Of a stretch of 64,000 nucleotides of DNA, positions 1-10,069 are shown in pieces. Source of the DNA: Myxococcales bacterium. Its GTDB lineage: Bacteria > Myxococcota_A > Polyangia > Polyangiales > Polyangiaceae. The position numbers and the translations under genes are program-made. Each line of letters starts with the position of its first letter. Position 1 is the stretch's first letter. The stretch spans positions 25,293-89,292 of the forward strand of contig JACPVJ010000188.1 of assembly GCA_016191785.1 (NCBI GenBank), read 5' to 3'. The notes beneath the pieces were generated by a model that saw nothing but the letters and a program-made list of their open reading frames with translations, was not told the origin of the DNA and did not search any database.

Positions 1-132
1 AGGGCGCCAAGAAGCTGGGGCTGGCGAATCCGAGGCAGAGCAGACCGGCCACAGGTGTGACACCTGATGAGGTCAGGCCTTGGCGCTCTCCGCGTCTTGG
101 CGGTTGGTCTTCTCCCGGGCCGCTTCGGCGCC
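1..132. other. Left-edge stretch, possible start of an unseen minus-strand gene
   Basis: No complete gene fits here. On the minus strand a GTG at position 52 opens a reading frame to the window edge. Its first 17 residues are hydrophobic and small (MAGLLCLGFASPSFLAP) and resemble a secretion signal, though without the usual positively charged start. It would be the next gene after the minus-strand lipoprotein ending at 133. With so few residues this is only a possibility. Confidence 0.25.
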
Positions 133-606
133 CTACTTGCCGCTCTGTTTTCCCAGGACGGGCTCGCGCTTGCGGGCGGCGGCGTCGTAGATCACGACGC
201 TGCGGTCGAGGGCGACCTCGCCGTCGACGAACACGCGGATCTTCCAGCTGCCGAGCGGGTCGCCGGGTTTCATCGCAAGCTCGCGATCGAGCACCGTCAT
301 GCCGACCCGCGCCTGGGACTCCCCGAGCTCGACCGCCCGGCCTCGGCCCCGGGGACCCGGCCGATCGATCTCCCACCTGATCTCTGCCGGTCGCGCGAGC
401 GGCTGGTGGAAGGTCAACCGAAAGCCCTGGGTCTGGCGGTTGCGATCGAGCGTGAAGGGGATCTCCTGGCGCTCTTGCACCTGGCCCCCGAAGAACACGC
501 CGAGCTCGGCGCGCGCCACCGGTCCCTGGGGCGCTGCCGGTCGGTCGCAGGCAGCGGCGCAGGCGAGCGCCAGCCCCACCAGCAGTGCGCGACGGGTGAG
601 GGTCAC
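133..606 (-). CDS. Small secreted protein or lipoprotein of unknown function
   Basis: About 157 residues. The start is taken as the GTG at 606, because it overlaps the rsmA stop codon in a GTGA (603-606), the usual arrangement for translational coupling. The N-terminus has Arg-Arg, a hydrophobic stretch and Cys at about residue 20 (ACAAAC), which fits a lipoprotein signal with a weak lipobox or a plain signal peptide. The mature part looks like a single beta-rich domain, with segments such as IRWEIDRPGP and SWKIRVFVDGEVALDRSVVIYD. These resemble proteins that modify or extend an envelope component. I do not recognise the family. It is co-transcribed with rsmA but need not share its function. 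Confidence 0.75.
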   Translation of the reverse strand: MTLTRRALLVGLALACAAACDRPAAPQGPVARAELGVFFGGQVQERQEIPFTLDRNRQTQGFRLTFHQPLARPAEIRWEIDRPGPRGRGRAVELGESQARVGMTVLDRELAMKPGDPLGSWKIRVFVDGEVALDRSVVIYDAAARKREPVLGKQSGK

Positions 607-1448
607 GCTCCGAGCTCCTCGGCCATGCGCGCGAAGTCCGCGACGGACAGCACCTCTCCGCGCAGATCCAGATCGATGCGTGCACGCTGGGCGGCGGCGG
701 CGACGGCGCTGCTCTCTTTTCCGCACACGCCGCGCCACGCGTTGACCAGCTTCTTGCGGCGCTGGGCGAAGGCCGCCCGGACCAACCCGCGGAAGGCCTC
801 GGTCTCGGGCACGGGCGTGGCCAGCGGCTCGAGCACCAGCACCGCCGAGTCGACGTTGGGCTGCGGGTGAAACGCGCCACGACGGACCAGCAGCGCACGT
901 TTCGGCGCGAACTGCGCCTGGACGAACACGCTGAGGGCGCCCCAGGCTTCGGAGCCGGGCGCCGCGGCCACTCGGTCGGCCACCTCGAGCTGAACCAGGT
1001 ACACCACACGGTCGAGGTTCCGGGCCCGCTGGGTGGCCAGGGTGAGCAGCGGCCCGGTGATGTTGTAGGGCAGGTTTCCAGCGAGCACGTGGGGGCGCGG
1101 GTGCTCGCCGGCGAGCGCGACCGGATCCACCTCTTTGGCGTCGCCCTCGACGATCCGCAGGCGGCCCTCGCCGATCGCCCCGCTGAGCTTCTCCTCGAGG
1201 GCGGGGATCAGGTCGCGATCGCGCTCGACGGCGACCACGTACGCGGCACGCTCGAGCAGCGGGGAGGTGAGGGCGCCGAGGCCCGCGCCCAGCTCGATCA
1301 CCGTGCCGCCGGGCGGGGTCGTCGCCAGCTCGGCGATGCGGCGGGCAAGGGTCGGGTCGTGCAAGAAGTTCTGCCCGAAGTGCTTCTTGGCCCGGAGCCC
1401 GCGCGCGGCCAACTGGGCCTTGGGGCCGTGCTCGCGCTCCGTCATCAC
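603..1448 (-). CDS. rsmA: 16S rRNA (adenine-1518/1519-N6)-dimethyltransferase RsmA (KsgA)
   Basis: 281 residues, normal for the family. RsmA dimethylates two adjacent adenines in the 3' terminal hairpin of 16S rRNA, using S-adenosylmethionine, late in small-subunit assembly. The sequence shows the family opening KKHFGQNFLHD near residue 25, the SAM-binding glycine loop ELGAGLGAL, an acidic motif after it (VERD), and the catalytic NLPYNIT motif. The C-terminus contains the small helical domain (FAQRRKKLVNAW). The start is the first of two adjacent Met codons, so a one-residue shift is possible. It lies 57 bases after the DUF58 gene on the same strand and overlaps the next gene by four bases. 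Confidence 0.97.
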   Translation of the reverse strand: MMTEREHGPKAQLAARGLRAKKHFGQNFLHDPTLARRIAELATTPPGGTVIELGAGLGALTSPLLERAAYVVAVERDRDLIPALEEKLSGAIGEGRLRIVEGDAKEVDPVALAGEHPRPHVLAGNLPYNITGPLLTLATQRARNLDRVVYLVQLEVADRVAAAPGSEAWGALSVFVQAQFAPKRALLVRRGAFHPQPNVDSAVLVLEPLATPVPETEAFRGLVRAAFAQRRKKLVNAWRGVCGKESSAVAAAAQRARIDLDLRGEVLSVADFARMAEELGA

Positions 1449-1505
1449 CGAACGGACCTAACGGACGAGCGGCCGCGTTGTCACCTTTGTCGCATCCGGA
1501 AGCAC

Positions 1506-3089
1506 TTACGGAAGCTCCCCCGCGCTCGGCGCCGTGGGCAGCGCGGCGCCGCGGGGAACGGCGCGCTCGACCCGGATGCCCTGGCGCCTGAGCTCGTGCT
1601 CGCCGCGCTCTTGGGCGACCAGCGCGCGGATGCGAACTGCGTCGCCGACCGCGCCCATGCTCTCGCTGCCGGCCGTCGGGATGCCCGGCTCGAGGCGCAT
1701 CGAGAGCCACCTGAGGTCGATGCTGCGCCGCGGGAAGCGCGCCAGGGCCGCGGCGAGCTCGGGGCGGGCCGCCACGTCGGGCGCGACCGACCACACGTAG
1801 ACCACGCTCGCGCGGGGCTTGTCCCGGGTCACGCGCTCCAGCGCCGCCGCCAGGCGCGCGTCGGTGCGAGGTCGCTCGGCTTCCAGTCGGGGCGGCGACG
1901 ACATGCCGAAGGCAGCCAGGTAGCTGCGCAGGGAACGATCGCGGGCGGCTTCGGCCCAGACCGCGGCCGACGGAAACGGCGACCGCGCCTTCACGCGCTC
2001 CACGCGCCGCGCCACGCGGTCCAGATCGCTCGGACGCACCCGGGCCGCGGCGGCGGGGTCGAGCGGTCGCATGTGCTCGAGCACCCGCATCGCGACGTCC
2101 ACTTCGTCCAGATCGCTGCGGTCCGAGTCGAACGTGCCCGTGGCGTGCGCCAGGGCGACCATCATCTCGATGCCGTGCGCCGGCCCCCGCGCCGGCGGCA
2201 TCCACGCCAAGCGGCGCGCCCCCAGCACACCGAGCCCCACGCGATCGCCTCGGCCCAGGTGGCGCATGGCCACCGCCGCGACCTCGTCGATGGCCAGGTC
2301 GAGGGGCGAGAGGCCGAGCTCGCCGGACCACAGCTCGACCGAAGCGTCGAGCAGGATCCACACGACGTCCCGCTCTTCGCGCTCGTAGTCGCGGACCATC
2401 AGCGTGCCGCGCCGGGCCGACGCTTTCCACGCCACGCGCTTGAGCGCGTCGCCCGGCCGGTGCTCCCGCAGCTCGCGCAGCTCCATGCCGTCGCCCGAGA
2501 GCGGCCCGGGGCGCCCCTCGTCGGCGACCATGCGACTTCTGCCGCCGCGCGGCGAGCGCATCGTCAGCACGAAGGGTCGTGGCAAGACCTCGATGCCGAA
2601 GGGGTTGGCGAAGGTGAGGGGGACTTCGTAGAGTCCCGGGCTGCCGCGCACCTCGAGCGAGAGGCCGTGCAGCCCGTGGCGCCCGACGCGAGGCGACTTC
2701 ACCTTCACCACCGCCCGCAGGCGCCCGCCGGCCGGCACCTCGCCCTCGGCAGGCTCGATCTCGACCTCGAGGTTCGGTGACGCCACGACGCGCAATCCGA
2801 CGTAGCGCGCCGCGCGCGTGTCGCGGTTGCGCACCTCGGCTTCGAGCTCGAGCACTTCGCCGCGAGCGACTCGCCGAGTTCGGGGCTCGGTGCGCCACAG
2901 CATCTCGAAGCCCGCCGCCCGCACCCGCGCCACGCCCACCGCGGTCACCGCGCGCGCCACCGCGAGCCCGACCAAGAGTGCGCCGCCCCAGGCCACCACC
3001 GCCGCCTCTTGCGCGACCAGGCCGACCCCGACAGCCAGCACGCCAGCGACGGCGAGATCCACGGCGGTGCGGGTGGGGTGAAGGTGCAC
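1506..3089 (-). CDS. DUF58 family membrane-anchored protein
   Basis: About 527 residues from the GTG at 3089. A longer frame reaches 3191, but that would run into the upstream gene and adds a non-conserved Arg/Ser-rich stretch. Two hydrophobic segments sit near the N-terminus (about residues 8-45), followed by a beta-sandwich region and the DUF58 signature around RELREHRPGDALKRVAWKAS. A von Willebrand A-like segment follows (VVWILLDASVELW). DUF58 proteins commonly work with a MoxR AAA ATPase. The only MoxR gene here is 4.5 kb away (7629-8600), on the same strand but in another operon. The metal-site motif reads DxSxE rather than the canonical DxSxS, so divalent metal binding may be altered. 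The exact role is unknown. Confidence 0.88.
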   Translation of the reverse strand: MHLHPTRTAVDLAVAGVLAVGVGLVAQEAAVVAWGGALLVGLAVARAVTAVGVARVRAAGFEMLWRTEPRTRRVARGEVLELEAEVRNRDTRAARYVGLRVVASPNLEVEIEPAEGEVPAGGRLRAVVKVKSPRVGRHGLHGLSLEVRGSPGLYEVPLTFANPFGIEVLPRPFVLTMRSPRGGRSRMVADEGRPGPLSGDGMELRELREHRPGDALKRVAWKASARRGTLMVRDYEREERDVVWILLDASVELWSGELGLSPLDLAIDEVAAVAMRHLGRGDRVGLGVLGARRLAWMPPARGPAHGIEMMVALAHATGTFDSDRSDLDEVDVAMRVLEHMRPLDPAAAARVRPSDLDRVARRVERVKARSPFPSAAVWAEAARDRSLRSYLAAFGMSSPPRLEAERPRTDARLAAALERVTRDKPRASVVYVWSVAPDVAARPELAAALARFPRRSIDLRWLSMRLEPGIPTAGSESMGAVGDAVRIRALVAQERGEHELRRQGIRVERAVPRGAALPTAPSAGELP

Positions 3090-3099
3090 GTGAGCGAGC

Positions 3100-3729
3100 C
3101 TACTTGAAATCGCCGAGCGAAGCCCCGAGCTGACCACAGAAGGGCGAGGTCTTGCCCACGCACAGCTCCAGGGCGCGGCGCCGGAGCGCACCGGCGGCCT
3201 CGGGGCTCGGTTTCACCCCGAGGCCGCGCTCGTGGAGAAGCGAGAGATCGAGACAAGCTTGGGCGTCCCGCGCGACGCAGCGCTCGTCGAGCAGCGACAG
3301 CGCGAGGGAACGATAGAGCCTTGCCTTGGCGGCGTCGGCCCGGATGCCGCGACCGGCCTCGAAGGCGCGCGCGGCGGCCGAGCACGAGGCCGGCTGGCGA
3401 AAGGCACAGCGCTTCTCGAGCTCGACCACCGGCACGCGGTCGAGCTCGTCGCCCTCGTCCGGCGCGACCCCGGGCGCGCTTGCGGTCGGGGTCGGGCTCG
3501 GGCTCGGCGTGGGCACCGGCACGGGGCTCGCCACGGGCGGGCCGGCGGGCGGCCGGCCCGCGGCTACCCTTTCCGGCGTCGGTGCCGGGCCCCCGGTCAT
3601 GACGGGCGTCACGTCCGACCGCGTCGGCGCCGGTCCGGGTGCAGGCGGACCGGAACAGAGCGCCGCCAGCGTGCCGACGACGACGCCCGAGACGATCGCC
3701 GCCGTGGTCGCTCCGCGTGCGCTCGTCAT
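3100..3729 (-). CDS. Sel1-like repeat protein, secreted or membrane-anchored
   Basis: 209 residues. The N-terminus has a hydrophobic stretch (about 10-25) ending in LAALC. That is not a good lipobox because of the Leu before Cys, so a membrane anchor or ordinary signal is more likely. Residues about 28-95 are a Pro/Thr/Ser/Val-rich low-complexity linker (PVPVPTPSPSPTPT). The C-terminal half has two to three Cys-containing helical repeats of the Sel1/TPR type (CLDLSLLHERGLGV is typical), often used for protein binding in the envelope. It ends ten bases before the DUF58 start and is probably in the same operon. It is divergent from the Omp85-type gene, with about 59 bases between them. Confidence 0.8.
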   Translation of the reverse strand: MTSARGATTAAIVSGVVVGTLAALCSGPPAPGPAPTRSDVTPVMTGGPAPTPERVAAGRPPAGPPVASPVPVPTPSPSPTPTASAPGVAPDEGDELDRVPVVELEKRCAFRQPASCSAAARAFEAGRGIRADAAKARLYRSLALSLLDERCVARDAQACLDLSLLHERGLGVKPSPEAAGALRRRALELCVGKTSPFCGQLGASLGDFK

Positions 3730-3788
3730 GGTCCCGACGCCGATGATCGCACAACAGGACGCGCCGCGAGTCTGCTAAAAGCGAGGGT

Positions 3789-5564
3789 CTGTCGACCGCT
3801 GCCCGAATCGCCGCGGCCTTCGCCGCTGCCCTGCTGCTCTGTCCGGCCGTCGTCGGCGCAGCCCCGACCAGCTATTCCGCGTACGAGCGCGAGACCCTCG
3901 ATGCCGCGCTCGAAGAAAAGCAGGGTCGAGTCGATCCCCAGCCCGAAGGCAAAGAGATCGAGAGCATCGAGATCGTCACCCTGGAAGTGATCGAGGACCG
4001 CGACCCCGTCCCGAACTTCTTCAACGTGTTCCACGCCACCACGCGCAAGGGCGTGATCCAGAGCGAGCTCTTGTTCGACCCGGGGCAGAGGTACGAAAAG
4101 CGCCTGATCGAGGAGTCGGCTCGCAACTTGCGCAAGCGTCGCCAGCTCTCGCTGGTGCTGATCGTCCCCATGGTCGGGAGCACGCCCGACAAGGTGAAAG
4201 TGCTGGTGATCACGAAGGACGTGTGGAGCCTTCGCCTCAACACCAATTTGCAGGTCTACGAGGGGAACCTGCTGAAGCTGCTGCTCCAGCCGGCAGAAGA
4301 GAACATGTTCGGGACCCACACCATGCTGGGTGGCCTGTTCATCCTCGATCTCGACACCTATTCGTTCGGTGGCCAGTACATGGATCGGCGCGTCGCCGGC
4401 AGCCGCATCCAGTCGGTGGTCAGCGCGAACCTGATCGTGAACCGCGAGACCGGCGCGCCCGAGGGGTCGTTCGGAACGCTGTTCTACGGCCAGCCGCAGT
4501 ACTCGGTGGACTCGAAGTGGTCGTGGAAGACCTTGCTGGTCTGGTACGACGAGATCTTTCGCAGCTTCGTCGGGACCAACCTGCGGACCTTCGACTCGGA
4601 GACCACGCAGAGCGACGATGCCGTCCCCTATGTGTACGACGCGGCCCGTTGGTTCTCGGCCTACTCCGTCACGCGCAGCTTCGGATCTCGTTTCAAGCAC
4701 GACCTGTCCACCGGCCTCGAGATCGATCGCCGCCACTACCGCCTGCGCGACGCCGACCTCTACGTGCCGAGCGCCGTGGCGGACTTCGAGTCGAGCGAGA
4801 TGCCCGTGTCGGACACCCGGGTCAGCCCTTTCGTGCAGGTGCGGAGCTACTTGGCCGACTACCACCGGGTGCACGACTTCGAGAGCCTGGGGCTCGAAGA
4901 GGACTTCCGTCTCGGGCACGAGGCGGTGGTGCGCGTCTACCCGGCGTCGCGCGACGTCGCGTCCACTCGAGACATGCTCGGCACCTACGCGGCGCTGGGC
5001 TACAGCGTGCCGCTGGGCTCGGGCATCGCGCGCGGTATCGTCGCGTCGACGATCGAGAAGTCGACCCGGGCCCAGACCGACGCCAGCGTGCAGGTCGGTG
5101 CGCGGCTGGTCACGCCGCGGATCGGTTTCGGACGGTTCGTCTACGACGGCGTGCTCCTCAACCACTACGAGAACTACCTCAACGAGCGGCTCACCGTCGG
5201 TGGCGACGGCCGCTTGCGTGGGTATCCCCCCGCGGCGTTCATCGGAAAGGACGCGATCGCCAGCAACCTCGAGTTCCGGACCCAACCCGTGTCGCTCTTC
5301 AGCGTGCAGGTCGGCGGCGCGGTGTTCTACGACGCCGCCGACGCGTTCGAGGGCATGCGGGACCTGCGCCTCAAACACGCGACCGGCGTCGGCCTGCGCA
5401 CGGTGTTCCCCCAGGCCGAGCGCATCGTGTTCCGGGCCGACTACGGCGTGCCGGTGACCGGATCCGGCTTCGTGTTCCCGGGCTCGCTGTTCATCGCGTT
5501 CGGGCAGGCCTTCGGGATGCCGACGCTGCCCTCGCCCACGCTGGAAACCGAATACCGCGAATAA
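3789..5564 (+). CDS. Omp85/BamA-TamA family outer-membrane protein, apparent CTG start
   Basis: About 591 residues if translation starts at the CTG at 3789. The first conventional in-frame start is a GTG at 3987, but coding clearly extends upstream. Between the in-frame stop at 3744 and 3987 the frame encodes a good signal peptide (Arg, then AAAFAAALLL, then an AxA-type cleavage site) and the beginning of a POTRA-like domain (IESIEIVTLEVI). No ATG, GTG or TTG exists in that interval. The N-terminal 150 residues look like one POTRA domain (LLFDPGQRYEKRLIEESARN), and the rest is a beta-barrel ending in F (IAFGQAF plus a short tail). Family members insert or translocate outer-membrane proteins. 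This one is short, so it is a specialised paralogue and not BamA itself. Confidence 0.88.
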   Translation: MSTAARIAAAFAAALLLCPAVVGAAPTSYSAYERETLDAALEEKQGRVDPQPEGKEIESIEIVTLEVIEDRDPVPNFFNVFHATTRKGVIQSELLFDPGQRYEKRLIEESARNLRKRRQLSLVLIVPMVGSTPDKVKVLVITKDVWSLRLNTNLQVYEGNLLKLLLQPAEENMFGTHTMLGGLFILDLDTYSFGGQYMDRRVAGSRIQSVVSANLIVNRETGAPEGSFGTLFYGQPQYSVDSKWSWKTLLVWYDEIFRSFVGTNLRTFDSETTQSDDAVPYVYDAARWFSAYSVTRSFGSRFKHDLSTGLEIDRRHYRLRDADLYVPSAVADFESSEMPVSDTRVSPFVQVRSYLADYHRVHDFESLGLEEDFRLGHEAVVRVYPASRDVASTRDMLGTYAALGYSVPLGSGIARGIVASTIEKSTRAQTDASVQVGARLVTPRIGFGRFVYDGVLLNHYENYLNERLTVGGDGRLRGYPPAAFIGKDAIASNLEFRTQPVSLFSVQVGGAVFYDAADAFEGMRDLRLKHATGVGLRTVFPQAERIVFRADYGVPVTGSGFVFPGSLFIAFGQAFGMPTLPSPTLETEYRE

Positions 5565-5642
5565 TTCGCTACAAATCCGAAGGTGCTGGACGAGTGGGCA
5601 TGAGATGCGAAACTCTCTTGTCTGCGCGTTTCGAGGTGGCCG

Positions 5643-6626
5643 ATGAATTCAGCGAACACAGCGCCGATGGATGTCCTGACCGACGTGCTCCAGACCGTGC
5701 GGGTCTCGTCGGTCTGCTACGGCCGTGTCGAGCTCGGGGCGCCCTGGGGCGTGAGGGTGCCCGAGAGCGACGCCGCGTCGTTCCACGTGCTCCTGCGCGG
5801 AAACGCCTGGCTCGAGGTCGAGGGCGCTCGCGAGCCGGTCGCGCTGGCGAGCGGAGATCTGTTCGCGCTGCCCCACGGGCGCGCGCACGTGCTGCGCGAC
5901 TCGCTCGACACCCCCGCCCGACCCCTCGAGGAGATCGTCGGCGGCTCGGACGTGTGCTCGACCGGCACCGTCAAGGTGGGCGGCGGGGGCGCCGCCGCGA
6001 CGCTGGTCTGCGGCGCCTTCCAGTTCGAGGACCGCAAGCACAACCCGCTCTTGAACGTGCTTCCGCCGCTGATCTTGATCAAGGGCGAGGAGGGTCGTGC
6101 GGTGCACTGGCTCGAGCCCACGCTGCAGTTCATGGCCTGCGAAGCGGCTTCGGCCCGACCCGGCGCACGCACGGTGGTGAGCCGCCTCGCCGACATCCTC
6201 TTCATCCAGATCGTGCGCGGCTTCTTGAGCTCGACCCCCGAGAGTCAGCGGGGGTGGCTGCGAGCGCTGACCGAGCCACAGATCGGCGCGGCGCTCGGGC
6301 TGATCCATCAAGATCCGCGCACGCCCTGGACGGTCGCGATGCTCGCGTCGAAGGTCGGCATGAGTCGCTCGACCTTCGCCGGCCGCTTCGCCGAGCTGGT
6401 GGGCGAGCCGCCGCTCCACTACGTGACACGTTGGCGGATGCAGCGCGCCGCGGCTCTGCTTCGCGACGGGCGCGCCACCCTGGCCGACATCGCCGATCGC
6501 GTCGGATACGAGTCGGAGGCCGCCTTCAGCAAGGCCTTCAAGCGGTGGGTGGGCGCGGCTCCCGGCGCGTACCGAAGAGCCTCCCGCGACAACGGCGCGG
6601 GCAGCGCCGAGCACGCGCCGCACTGA
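5643..6626 (+). CDS. AraC family regulator with N-terminal cupin (AraC-binding-like) domain
   Basis: 327 residues. A good ribosome-binding site (GAGGTGG, about 5632-5638) supports the ATG at 5643. The N-terminal half is the cupin domain common in this subfamily (SFHVLLRGNAWLEVEG, then GDLFALPHGRAHVL), expected to sense a small ligand. The C-terminal 100 residues carry the two helix-turn-helix motifs (VAMLASKVGMSRSTFAGRF and LADIADRVGYESEAAFSKAF) with the family ending GAAPGAYR. It is transcribed in the same direction as the upstream outer-membrane gene and converges with the lipoprotein gene after it. It may control a divergent or distant target, since no obvious oxidoreductase neighbour is present. 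Confidence 0.95.
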   Translation: MNSANTAPMDVLTDVLQTVRVSSVCYGRVELGAPWGVRVPESDAASFHVLLRGNAWLEVEGAREPVALASGDLFALPHGRAHVLRDSLDTPARPLEEIVGGSDVCSTGTVKVGGGGAAATLVCGAFQFEDRKHNPLLNVLPPLILIKGEEGRAVHWLEPTLQFMACEAASARPGARTVVSRLADILFIQIVRGFLSSTPESQRGWLRALTEPQIGAALGLIHQDPRTPWTVAMLASKVGMSRSTFAGRFAELVGEPPLHYVTRWRMQRAAALLRDGRATLADIADRVGYESEAAFSKAFKRWVGAAPGAYRRASRDNGAGSAEHAPH

Positions 6627-6642
6627 AGCGCGCGCTGCCCGG

Positions 6643-7569
6643 TCAGCTCGCCGGCGGCGAGGCCTTCGCCTTCTCTTCGGCCTTCTTCTTCAGACCGTCG
6701 AAGGCCTGCTGGTACTCGTCGGCCAAGAGCTGGTTCTTCTTTTCGACCTCGTCGAGCAGCTTCTGCGCTTCGGCGGTCTCGGTGTCGATCCGGCCCTTGG
6801 CCTTCTCGGCCGCTTCGAAGCGGGCCTGCGCCCGCTTCCGATCGCCTTCCGAGCGCTTGGTGTCGGCGGCGGCCTCTTTGCTCTCGCTGAGGGTGCGGTC
6901 CAGCGTCGACTTCACGTCGCTCGATTCGGCCATCAGCTCGGTGAGCTTGCGGCGGGTCATGGGGCCCGCCACCCGCACCAGATAGCTGGTCAGGCTGATC
7001 TCGTCGGCCTGCTTCTCCAGCTTCTCGCGGTTCGGCTTGCCGAGAGCGTCCTCGTGCTCGTCGATCAAGCGGTGCGCCTCGTTGCGTTCGCGCAGGCGCT
7101 TCTCGAGCTGCTTCTCCACCGACTTCTCCAGGGCGACGCTGGTGCTTCCGAACAGCTCGACCGTGCAGCCCTTCTGCTTGGCGGTGTACTGCGCCGCGCC
7201 GCCGACCTTCTTGTTGATCTCGGCCTTCTCGTCGCTGAAGAAGGTGGCCACCGTGTCCGTCTCTTGGCGGCGCTCAACGTACTCCTGGCTCTTGCCGGCA
7301 AGATCGGCGGCCTCGTACACCTTCAGCACGTCGGCCCACGAGGTCTTGTCCAGCTCCGCCGGGAACCCGGCGAACGCGCCCATGCTGCGGCGCGCGCGCC
7401 CTTCGTCCTCGGAGAAGCGCGCTCGTGCCTTGGCCAGCTCGTCCGGGTAGCGGGCGGCATAGCCGGGCTGGTCGCTCGACGGCGAAGCAATCGCGGTGCT
7501 GTCATTCTTTTGACACGCGACACCCAGCGCGAAGACGGCCAGCGCGGCCCAGCTCAGTCGGCTCGACAT
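6643..7569 (-). CDS. Coiled-coil lipoprotein of unknown function
   Basis: 308 residues. A lipoprotein-type signal (LAVFALGVACQ, Cys at about residue 19) is followed by a soluble domain with the motif DVLKVYEAADLAGKS. From about residue 125 there is a long, highly charged coiled coil rich in Lys, Glu, Ala and Arg. The middle region (KQKGCTVELFGSTSVALEKSVEKQ) is the most ordered part and contains a Cys. The composition suggests a periplasmic spacer or tether, or a component of an envelope complex. I recognise no family. It has its own transcription unit, with moxR ending 59 bases upstream in the same direction. Confidence 0.85.
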   Translation of the reverse strand: MSSRLSWAALAVFALGVACQKNDSTAIASPSSDQPGYAARYPDELAKARARFSEDEGRARRSMGAFAGFPAELDKTSWADVLKVYEAADLAGKSQEYVERRQETDTVATFFSDEKAEINKKVGGAAQYTAKQKGCTVELFGSTSVALEKSVEKQLEKRLRERNEAHRLIDEHEDALGKPNREKLEKQADEISLTSYLVRVAGPMTRRKLTELMAESSDVKSTLDRTLSESKEAAADTKRSEGDRKRAQARFEAAEKAKGRIDTETAEAQKLLDEVEKKNQLLADEYQQAFDGLKKKAEEKAKASPPAS

Positions 7570-7584
7570 GCAGGGAAGTAGAGT

Positions 7585-7602
7585 CCCCCGGGCGGGCGGG
7601 GG
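7585..7602 (-). terminator. GC-rich hairpin between moxR and the lipoprotein gene
   Basis: Six-base arms (CCCCCG and CGGGGG) around a six-base loop lie just downstream of the moxR stop on the minus strand. No T-run follows, so it may be a weak or factor-dependent terminator. It could also simply reflect base composition. Confidence 0.3.
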
Positions 7603-7628
7603 TCAACCCGGTCGGGCCTTCGGGCAGG

Positions 7629-8596
<968 letters not shown>

Positions 8597-8600
<4 letters not shown>

Positions 8601-9937
8601 GGCTCTCTCCTGGGGCCGGCGGCCTCGGTCAAGATTGCTAGCACCGCTCGCCGGGTTCTCTCCACGGTTTCCTTCGTCACCCGCAGCGGCTGGGACGCAG
8701 CGACGGCGGTCTCGGCTCGGCCGAGCTCGGCGAACAGGCGTTTGAGCTCTGCCAGGCTTCCGGGGGCGAGCACCTCGCGGCGCTCGGCTTCGGCGACCAG
8801 CGCCGCGGAGCCAGCGCGGGGTGAGAGGCCGAATCGCTCGGCCAGCCCCTCTTCGAGCGCGCTCTTGAGCTCGAGCAGCACCAGCGCGCGATGAGTGGTC
8901 GGCGCTCCGAGCACTGCCGCCCTTCCGGCCACGCCGCCTTGAGCCACCAGCAGCTGCGCGCTCGCGAAGCGCGGTGGCGTCCGCCGGTAGACCTTCGCCG
9001 ACGACGACACCGCCCAGCCCACGGCGACGACCCCGGCGATCACCGCGAACAGCATCGCCAGCACGTCCGGCAGGCCGTCGTCGTGAACCTTCGAGACCAT
9101 GTCCTCGAAGCCCTCGAGCTGGTCCTTGATTTCCTGCCCGAGGCTGGTCCCCCCGCCGTACGCGCCGCGCTGCCGGAAGTCGTTGGCGACCAGGTAGAGC
9201 TTGCCCCCGCGGTGGCCCCAGCTGTCGTCCTCGACCAAGTAGTCGACCAGACCCTCCGAGAACGCACGGTTGCCCGGGTAGCGCAGCATCAGGTTGATGC
9301 TGGCGGAAGAGTCGGCCATCGCGAACAGGCGGCCGCGGTTGACGATGATGCCCGTCACCGCGAGGGTCGCGCCGGGCTCCCCGCGCGCGGGGATCTCGAG
9401 CACCGGCGTCAGGTTCGGGTGGGCGAAGGCCGAGGGGTGGTTGGTGACGACCTCTCGCACTTGCGCGACGATCGGGTGTCGGCCCTGCTCTTGCCCTGCC
9501 ACCAGCTGAACGGCAGGGACGGCGATGGCGTAGCTCGGGTTGTCGCGGAGGGCCCGGGCCGGGCGAAGCGGGGCGGTGACGCGCCGGATCTGGAACCGCC
9601 CGAGCAGCACGTCGCCCTTGCCGAAGTCGTCGAGCACCGCGATCCGCCCGCCCGCGCGGAGGAACGCGCTGGCCTCGTCGTAGTCGACCTCGACCGTGGG
9701 GTGGACGATCAGCACCCCGTCGGCGGGGCGCAGCCGCTCCCAGTCGAGCACCGCCAGGATCTCGACTCGGGAGCCTCCGAGTCGCGCTCGGGCCAGGGCC
9801 AAGAGCTCGCTCGTGCCCTCCCAGGTGGTGTCGTTGAAATCGAACGCCGCCGCGCGGGCTGGGCTGGGCCACGCCAGGCCCAGGACCAAGGCGAACAGCC
9901 CCAGAAGCTGGAACCATTTCGCGGCGTGAGCCCGCAT
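8597..9937 (-). CDS. DUF4350-type membrane protein, partner of MoxR
   Basis: About 446 residues from the ATG at 9937. Another ATG at 9955 is in frame and would add six residues; neither has a strong ribosome-binding site. The N-terminus is a cleavable signal (FALVLGLAWPSPARAAA). A periplasmic domain with the DUF4350 features follows (GGRIAVLDDFGKGD, then MADSSASINLMLRYPGNRAF). One membrane helix (DVLAMLFAVIAGVVAVGWAV) sits at about residue 305, and the cytoplasmic tail is rich in Arg, Ala and Glu. DUF4350 genes are often found beside moxR. Here the four-base overlap implies linked synthesis. The function is not established, though a sensor or scaffold linking envelope state to the ATPase is a reasonable guess. 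Confidence 0.87.
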
Positions 9938-10010
9938 CGGGCAGCACGCTACCATGCCCCGTCCGGCGCGTCCGGCCGCGGGCCTGCAAAAACGCCGCGG
10001 TTTCCCGAAC

Positions 10011-10038
10011 TTGACCGCACCCGCAGGGGCGCTAGATT
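10011..10038 (+). promoter_or_regulatory. Sigma-70 type promoter of the 61-residue protein gene
   Basis: TTGACC at 10011-10016 and TAGATT at 10033-10038 are separated by 16 bases. The predicted transcription start is near 10045, leaving a leader of about 25 bases before the ATG at 10070. This is one of the best promoter matches in the window. Confidence 0.6.
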
Positions 10039-10069
10039 GTTCGGCATCAGGTCCGAAAGCGAGGCCGAC

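Noticed and set aside
3090..3191. Longer start for the DUF58 protein
   Set aside because: The extra residues are unconserved in type and would overlap the upstream gene; the GTG at 3089 is better placed.
4223..6985. A plus-strand open frame spanning the AraC gene in another frame
   Set aside because: It shows Arg/Ala/Pro-rich shadow composition and conflicts with two clear genes.
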